Below, one piece after another: positions 20,998 through 25,687 of a DNA stretch of 25,687 nucleotides. The position numbers and the translations under genes are program-made. Numbering within the stretch: the stretch's first letter is position 1; every line of letters begins with the position of its first letter. The stretch is from an uncultured Ruminococcus sp. (lineage in GTDB: Bacteria > Bacillota > Clostridia > Oscillospirales > Acutalibacteraceae): positions 1-25,687 of the forward strand of contig CADCON010000097.1 in NCBI GenBank assembly GCA_902803035.1. Direction: 5' to 3'. The notes beneath the pieces are model-generated. The model worked only from the letters and a program-made list of their open reading frames with translations, was not told where the DNA came from and ran no database searches.

Positions 20998-22614
20998 TTG
21001 AATAGGAAAAACACCAGTCAGAACCAATCCGGCAAGCCCTCCGGAAGGACGGAAACCAAGAAACGCGCCGATTCGGCGGGCGTCGGCTCAAAGATAAAGA
21101 ATGTCTTCCACCTCATGCGCACCAGCACCCGTTTCCGTCACGGGACGATGGCAACGGTGATGACGGTTGTCTTCTTTGTGTTTATCGTGCTGCTGAATCT
21201 CGCTGTACTCAGAATGAAGGACAGGTATTCCTTCATGAGCATTGACATGACCGACGACAAGCGGTACACATTGACCGCTGAAACGGAAAAGCTCGTACGC
21301 GGCATCAATGAGCGGGTGGAAATTGATATTCTTGCCACAGAAGCCCAGTGTACCACAGCCGGCGCGCTCACGACGGATACCTATGGACAGATTCCCATTG
21401 CCCACGAAATCATCAAACGGTATCCTCAGCTCAACAGCCATATTTCCATCAATTACGTTGACCTCAGCAAAACGCCGGCGTATATTCTCCAATTCCCCGA
21501 ATACAGCGATGTGCTGGATTATTATTATATTGTAATCAAATCGGCCAGACGCACGAGGGTTACGTCCTTTTTTGAGATGCTTCCCTCCCTTTCATCGGAA
21601 TATTCCGCCTTTGACAGCACAACGCAAAACACCTCCCTCGCGCAGTCGTACACAGAAACGTATATGACTTCCCTCATCAAAACGGTGACGCTGGATAAAA
21701 CGCCTGTCGTCGCGTTTGTGGAGGGTCTGAATGTGGACGGCAACAGCTCGGAATTCATCTCGATACTGGAACTGAACGGCTATGAGATCCGCCATGTTGA
21801 CATCCGGAAGGAGAATCTGCCGGACGATGCCGACATTGTCTTGCTCGCCGCGCCTACAAATGATCTCAGCAGCGCGCAGACCGCGCGTCTTGACGAATAC
21901 CTCAGCAGCCGCAAAAGCAACCGCACGCTTGTGCTGTTTTCCACGTCGCTCATGCCGGAATTGCCCCATCTGAATTCGCTCCTTTCGGAATACGGCATTT
22001 CACTGACGCAGGATATTGTCTATGAAGGCGATTCTCACAATACCATCTCAAAGCAGATGAGCGCGTTCACTGCCCAGATGAATGAAACGGAATACACGCT
22101 GGATCTCATCGACAGATTGAATTATCCGGCGGTGATCAATGCGCCCTCGCTGGACATTCTCTTTACCGACAAAGGCTCTACCAATGTGACGTCCGTTCTG
22201 ACCTCTACCCCTGAGGGATTTGTGTGCAGCAGCGCGAAGAAATTCGATCGCGCAAAATATACCGAAGCGGACAAGGATACCCGCACGGTCATGGCCTGCG
22301 CCACCACCTTCCGCGATACCATGGACGGCAGCAAGCTCCGCACGGATATCATTGTCGCTCCCGACAGCCTGTATGCCCCCGAACTGATGACCACTGACAT
22401 TTACGGCAATCTCAGTCTGCTGCTGACAGTCTTCAACCGCCGCAGCGGAATTGACACCGGAAATATCGACATAGAGCCAAAATCGCTTTACGCCGTGGAT
22501 TTCTCGGTGGATATGAATACGCTGTCGGTCATCAGCGTGATATTCGGATACGTCCTGCCGCTTATTGCCCTTGCCTGCGGACTGGTCGTATATTTCAGGA
22601 GGCGCAGGCTGTGA
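20998..22614 (+). CDS. GldG-like ABC auxiliary protein (ABC_transp_aux), 538 aa
   Basis: The protein has a polar, basic N-terminus (1-48), one membrane span (about 51-72), a long extracytoplasmic domain and a second span near the C-terminus (about 512-531) ending FRRRRL. The segment after the first span, SIDMTDDKRYTLTAETEKLV followed by RGINERVEIDILAT, matches the DLT-K-Y-(S/T)-L pattern of GldG/ABC_transp_aux proteins; VVAFVEGLNVDGNSSEFISI is the related middle part. In Flavobacteria GldG works with GldA/GldF; its role in Firmicutes is not established. The start is TTG 20998, eight bases after GGAGG. It begins 17 bp after the permease and overlaps the next gene by four bases (GTGA). Confidence 0.88.
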   Translation: MNRKNTSQNQSGKPSGRTETKKRADSAGVGSKIKNVFHLMRTSTRFRHGTMATVMTVVFFVFIVLLNLAVLRMKDRYSFMSIDMTDDKRYTLTAETEKLVRGINERVEIDILATEAQCTTAGALTTDTYGQIPIAHEIIKRYPQLNSHISINYVDLSKTPAYILQFPEYSDVLDYYYIVIKSARRTRVTSFFEMLPSLSSEYSAFDSTTQNTSLAQSYTETYMTSLIKTVTLDKTPVVAFVEGLNVDGNSSEFISILELNGYEIRHVDIRKENLPDDADIVLLAAPTNDLSSAQTARLDEYLSSRKSNRTLVLFSTSLMPELPHLNSLLSEYGISLTQDIVYEGDSHNTISKQMSAFTAQMNETEYTLDLIDRLNYPAVINAPSLDILFTDKGSTNVTSVLTSTPEGFVCSSAKKFDRAKYTEADKDTRTVMACATTFRDTMDGSKLRTDIIVAPDSLYAPELMTTDIYGNLSLLLTVFNRRSGIDTGNIDIEPKSLYAVDFSVDMNTLSVISVIFGYVLPLIALACGLVVYFRRRRL

Positions 22615-24080
22615 GTAAAAAGATACGCCATCTCCTGCTGCTCCTGCTGGCAACGGCCGCTGTCGGCGCGCTTTTCTGGGTGCTTTCGGGAGAAGAAACG
22701 CCGGATACGGACGTTCATGACCACAGTGTGACGGAGAGCGACCATGAAGAGGGAAGACAATCGGGCGTGCTGCTGGATTTTTCCGCCGACAATCTCAAGA
22801 CAATCACCTTCATCAATTCGCAGGCGGAATACACCGCCTATATCGACAAGAATAAGGGAGAAGTGGCATTCCGGGAGCTGGAAGGATATTCCGTCAATGA
22901 AAGCTTCATGGAAACAGTCTGGTTCGGCTCCGTACAGTTGATTTACAAGGACATTGCCGGAAGCACCAAGGATGAGAATTACCATCCGGGGGATTACGGA
23001 TTTGACAAGCCCTCTCTCAGGGTAAGCGGCGTTCTCAAGGACGGTACGAAATATTCCTTCCGCGCGGGGAAGAAAACGCCCGGATATGAGAATGACGTCT
23101 ACTACCTCTCTGTCAGCGGCGACAGCCATATTTATGTCTGCTCATTGGATAACGCGTTCTTTATGGGAAACAGCTATTTTCTGAGCGACGATATTTTCAG
23201 CGACTATGACACCGAAAAGGACGGCAGACAAAAAAGCAAGATCAGGATAGGGGATATCACACTGAGCGGCGAACAATTTGACGGTGAATACAAGATGAAG
23301 GTCAATACGACCGCCGATATGAGCAGCCCCTTTTACGGCTATTCCTATGTCGTGATATCACCGGTTCACTGGCCGGTGAAGGCTTCGTCCGCGTCCATGC
23401 TGGTCGCAGAACTGCAATACCTGATGGCGGAGGACGTCGCCGTGCTGAAGCCCTCCGCAAAGCAACTGAAGGAATACGGACTTGCCAAGCCTTATCTGAC
23501 GGTTTCCTTCAAGCGCAACGGCAAAAACTGCGTGATGTATTGCAGCAAACCGGGCAGAGAGAAGATGTACGTCATTCTGAAAGGGCATGACATCATCTAT
23601 GAGCTGAACGTCAATTCCCTTTCCATTCTTCATGAACTGCGTCCGGAAATACTGTACAGCATCAACGCTGTGTCGGCGACACTGGAAGGTCTCAGCGGCG
23701 TTAAAATCAGCGGACAGAACGTGAAATGCGACGTTGCGGTGACGCGAAAGAATAATAAGAACGCCGTCGCCGAGAAGGATGTGATCTACACCTATTCCGT
23801 CACAAAGAACGGCAGGGAGGTTCCGTATGCCGCCTACACCAAGCTGATCAAGCAGCTCAACGCCAGCGCGATTCTTCGCTGGAATGTCAAAAAGCCGGCC
23901 GGAAAGCCCGCGGCGACAATCACGCTGTCGTTTTTTGAGAATTTCAAGCGCGACAGTGAAACTATTAAGCTCTATCCGTATTCCGAGAGGGAATATGCCG
24001 TGGTCCGGGAAGGACTGCCTGTCAATACCGTTTCAGCCACATGGGTCAGACAGCTTCTGGATGACGCGGCTGAATTGTAA
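22611..24080 (+). CDS. DUF4340 domain protein, 489 aa
   Basis: Starts at GTG 22611 inside the previous stop codon (GTGA) with AGGAGG upstream, so it is translationally coupled to the GldG-like gene. One N-terminal membrane span (about 6-24) is followed by an Asp/Glu/His-rich stretch and a long extracytoplasmic domain. Repeated modules of the DUF4340 type are visible, such as YGFDKPSLRVSGVLKDGTKY with FRAGKKTPG and later YGLAKPYLTVSFKRNGK, each followed by a Y-V/I-Y strand. DUF4340 proteins regularly close Gld-like ABC operons; the biochemical role is unknown. A strong terminator follows, so this is the last gene of the operon. Confidence 0.88.
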   Translation: MSKKIRHLLLLLLATAAVGALFWVLSGEETPDTDVHDHSVTESDHEEGRQSGVLLDFSADNLKTITFINSQAEYTAYIDKNKGEVAFRELEGYSVNESFMETVWFGSVQLIYKDIAGSTKDENYHPGDYGFDKPSLRVSGVLKDGTKYSFRAGKKTPGYENDVYYLSVSGDSHIYVCSLDNAFFMGNSYFLSDDIFSDYDTEKDGRQKSKIRIGDITLSGEQFDGEYKMKVNTTADMSSPFYGYSYVVISPVHWPVKASSASMLVAELQYLMAEDVAVLKPSAKQLKEYGLAKPYLTVSFKRNGKNCVMYCSKPGREKMYVILKGHDIIYELNVNSLSILHELRPEILYSINAVSATLEGLSGVKISGQNVKCDVAVTRKNNKNAVAEKDVIYTYSVTKNGREVPYAAYTKLIKQLNASAILRWNVKKPAGKPAATITLSFFENFKRDSETIKLYPYSEREYAVVREGLPVNTVSATWVRQLLDDAAEL

Positions 24081-24096
24081 ATTGTCGGACAGTCAG

Positions 24097-24148
24097 ACAC
24101 GCCTGTCAATTCTGACGAATCAGAATGAACAGGCGTGTTTTTTTTTTT
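24097..24148 (+). terminator. Strong terminator of the ABC operon
   Basis: Outer stem ACACGCCTGT (24097-24106) / ACAGGCGTGT (24129-24138), inner stem ATTCTGA (24109-24115) / TCAGAAT (24120-24126) with a CGAA loop, then eleven T. Confidence 0.93.
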
Positions 24149-24176
24149 GCGTGTCAATGGTATTTTCGTTGGTCGA

Positions 24177-25073
24177 TCAATCCCGATTCAGAAAGGCCCT
24201 GACAATTCTCTCGTATTCCTCCGGCTGGTTGAGGATGGATTCCGCGTGTCCCGCGCCTTGGATGATGTGAAACTCGCTGTATCCTTTGGTGCGCGCCGCC
24301 ATGTCCTCTGAATTTTTAGGAAGAATAAAGGTGTCGTCCGCGCCGTGGATGAACAGTATCGGCAGCTCGTTATCCTCCAGACTGTCGATGGGGCGCATTT
24401 TTTTCAAGGAATAGTGATAGCGGATTTTTGCTCCGAAATCGGCCACGTCGATCAGGAAGGTCGGCGCGCCGGCATTTTTATACCCCTCGCGCAGCACGTT
24501 GTCGATATCGGAGAAGCCGCAGTCGGCCACCACGAAATCCACCTCCGGCTTGTATTGCAGAGAAGTAACGGTCGAAGCCGCGCCCAGCGATTCGCCGTGC
24601 AGACCGAGCAATTGAATGTCGTTGTAACGCGCGCGGGTATCCTTGACAAGCTCCGCGATATCCTTTCCCTCGCGTATGCCGTAGGTGGTGAAGGTCGGCT
24701 GGTTCAGCCCGTGTCCCCGCAGGTCGTAAATGATGCAGCTATAGCCGAGAGCGATGTATAGTTTGGCGTATTTCAGCGAACCGATGCGGTTGTCGGTGTA
24801 GCCGTGGGATATGATGACATACTTTCCGGAATGCTCCGGACAGCGAAGGAAGCGCGCGTGAAGCTCGTAGCCGTCGTAGCTTTTCACCGTGTAGTCGTTG
24901 TGGTCAAGCTCGTCATAAAAGGAGGTGTCGTACCGCTCGGACTGCCATTTCATCGCCTGTCCGAGCGTCTGTCTGTCGCCGGTCATGACAAATGACGCCA
25001 GCCACAGAGCCAGAATCAGCCACAGCAGTGAAAGGGTGAGAAGAAAAATAATGGCAATAACCGCGTATTTCAT
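24177..25073 (-). CDS. Membrane-anchored alpha/beta hydrolase, 298 aa
   Basis: An N-terminal membrane span (about 4-29) is followed by an alpha/beta-hydrolase domain facing outward or staying at the membrane. Expected catalytic residues: nucleophile Ser162 in GLHGESLGAAS, Asp246 or Asp247 in FIHGADDTFI, His276 in GAGHAES; the oxyanion region is VIISHGYTDN (87-95). The pattern fits the BAAT/YqkD-like group of the alpha/beta hydrolases in Firmicutes; the substrate is unknown. ATG 25073 has GAGG eight bases upstream and a perfect consensus promoter behind it. It is monocistronic and convergent with the ABC operon; no terminator of its own is evident. Confidence 0.9.
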   Translation of the reverse strand: MKYAVIAIIFLLTLSLLWLILALWLASFVMTGDRQTLGQAMKWQSERYDTSFYDELDHNDYTVKSYDGYELHARFLRCPEHSGKYVIISHGYTDNRIGSLKYAKLYIALGYSCIIYDLRGHGLNQPTFTTYGIREGKDIAELVKDTRARYNDIQLLGLHGESLGAASTVTSLQYKPEVDFVVADCGFSDIDNVLREGYKNAGAPTFLIDVADFGAKIRYHYSLKKMRPIDSLEDNELPILFIHGADDTFILPKNSEDMAARTKGYSEFHIIQGAGHAESILNQPEEYERIVRAFLNRD

Positions 25074-25103
25074 AGGGAATCCTCACTTTTGATTTTTTCT
25101 ATC

Positions 25104-25132
25104 ATTATACTATTTATGCGAATGAATGTCAA
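25104..25132 (-). promoter_or_regulatory. Perfect-consensus sigma-A promoter of the hydrolase
   Basis: Minus strand TTGACA (25132-25127), 17-bp spacer, TATAAT (25109-25104), about 31 bases before the ATG at 25073. All twelve bases match consensus. Confidence 0.92.
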
Positions 25133-25142
25133 TCACTCGCTG

Positions 25143-25192
25143 ATAATTTATACATAAATTATTTTATAATTAGAAAAATTTATATAAATTAT
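25143..25192. repeat. Two matching palindromes upstream of glpK
   Basis: ATAATTTATACATAAATTAT (25143-25162) is a perfect 9-bp inverted repeat with a two-base centre, and AATTTATATAAATT (25177-25190) is a 14-bp palindrome with nearly the same halves. Their centres are 31 bp apart, about three helical turns, just before the -35 box. Confidence 0.55.
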
Positions 25193-25220
25193 TGATTATC
25201 CGGCGGATGTGTGCTACAAT
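25192..25220 (+). promoter_or_regulatory. Promoter of glpK with tandem extended -10 boxes
   Basis: TTGATT (25192-25197), 17-bp spacer, TACAAT (25215-25220) with TGC before it. The 11-base unit GCTACAATAAT occurs at 25213-25223 and again at 25227-25237, so a second TGC-TACAAT lies 14 bp downstream. Confidence 0.7.
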
Positions 25221-25261
25221 AATAATGCTACAATAATTAAAAAAACGGAGGTAACGATCAA

Positions 25262-25687
25262 ATGGACAAAAAATACTTGCTCGCCCTGGATGAAGGAACC
25301 ACCAGCGCGAGAACCATTCTCTTTGACAAAGAAATGAACAAGGTCATCACCGCACAGCAGGAATTCACCCAGATCTATCCGCATCCCGGCTGGGTGGAGC
25401 ACGACGCGATGGAGATTTACGCCACCCAGTACGCCTCGATGATCGAATGCATTGCCAAGAGCGGCATCAATCCGGAGGAAATCGCCGGCATCGGCATCAC
25501 CAACCAGCGCGAAACCACGATTGTCTGGGAAAAGGCGACGGGCAAGCCCATTTACAACGCCATTGTCTGGCAGTGCCGCCGCACAGCGGATGCCTGCGCG
25601 GAGATGGCAGCAGAGGGACGGGCGGACTTCTTCCAGGAGCGCACAGGGCTGGTGCTCGATCCCTATTTTTCGGGAACGAAGCTGCAA
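25262..25687 (+). CDS. glpK: Glycerol kinase GlpK (3' end outside the window)
   Basis: The first 142 codons of an FGGY-family kinase that phosphorylates glycerol to glycerol 3-phosphate are present, and the frame runs off the window edge. The start MDKKYLLALDEGTTSARTIL is the phosphate-binding loop; most glycerol kinases have DQGTTSSR here, so Glu11 is unusual. The diagnostic glycerol-site segments are GWVEHDAMEIY, GITNQRETTIVWEKATGKPI and NAIVWQCRRTADAC, followed by RTGLVLDPYFSGTKLQ. These favour glycerol over xylulose or gluconate kinases. ATG 25262 lies ten bases after GGAGG. Two palindromes upstream suggest regulation by a DNA-binding protein; no glpP, glpF or glpD is visible before the edge. 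Confidence 0.93.
   Translation, partial: MDKKYLLALDEGTTSARTILFDKEMNKVITAQQEFTQIYPHPGWVEHDAMEIYATQYASMIECIAKSGINPEEIAGIGITNQRETTIVWEKATGKPIYNAIVWQCRRTADACAEMAAEGRADFFQERTGLVLDPYFSGTKLQ

Noticed and set aside
1..25687. Search for tRNA or rRNA genes, CRISPR arrays, transposases and phage integrase sites
   Set aside because: By eye I found no cloverleaf, repeat-spacer pattern, transposase motif or terminal repeats; a tRNAscan or CRISPR search would be needed to be certain.

Overview
The window looks like chromosomal DNA of a low-to-mid-GC anaerobic Firmicute, most likely a Clostridia member of the Oscillospiraceae/Ruminococcaceae type. I infer this from the gene content (MtaB, an ABC-F protein, rhodanese-less ThiI next to a NifS-type desulfurase, a class B sortase, DegV, an ApbE/Gx-transporter pair, a Gld-like ABC cluster with a DUF4340 protein), from strong AGGAGG-type ribosome binding sites, and from many near-consensus sigma-A promoters. 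TTG start codons are unusually common: about six genes use one behind a good Shine-Dalgarno. I see no rRNA, tRNA, CRISPR array, insertion sequence or prophage.

Layout. 1-1.04 kb: 3' end of a leucine-rich-repeat protein, ending at a terminator. 1.2-5 kb (minus): a PH-domain protein, tRNA methylthiotransferase MtaB and an ABC-F ATPase. 5.2-5.7 kb (plus): a small XRE regulator with inverted repeats around its promoter. 5.7-7.4 kb: divergent apbE (minus) and a Gx-transporter-family membrane protein (plus). 7.6-8.05 kb (minus): a second XRE regulator with a large hairpin in its leader. 8.26-13.6 kb (minus): a tight operon of cysteine desulfurase, SUKH protein, ThiI, PncC, class B sortase and a degenerate CinA-N-like protein, with gaps of 12-16 bp. 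A 33-residue membrane peptide gene too short for standard gene calling follows it.

13.7-24.1 kb is all plus strand: MurL (L-Glu to D-Glu epimerisation on the peptidoglycan precursor), DegV, TatD, a DEDDh exonuclease with a zinc ribbon and a probable coupled leader peptide, a PflX-like radical SAM protein, and a four-gene ABC cluster (ATPase, ABC-2 permease, GldG-like protein, DUF4340 protein) closed by a strong terminator. 24.2-25.1 kb (minus): a membrane-anchored alpha/beta hydrolase behind a perfect consensus promoter. 25.26 kb to the end: start of glycerol kinase, behind a promoter region with two matching palindromes and two tandem extended -10 boxes.

How the genes fit together. The desulfurase probably supplies persulfide sulfur to ThiI for 4-thiouridine in tRNA, and MtaB makes another tRNA modification. 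PncC recycles NMN. The CinA protein, often one polypeptide, is here split: the amidase domain (PncC) is intact, while a decayed relative of the N-terminal domain lies beyond the sortase gene. The items most worth a second look are the split CinA/sortase operon, MurL without a visible partner ligase, the coupled leader of the exonuclease, the short membrane peptide and the glpK control region.
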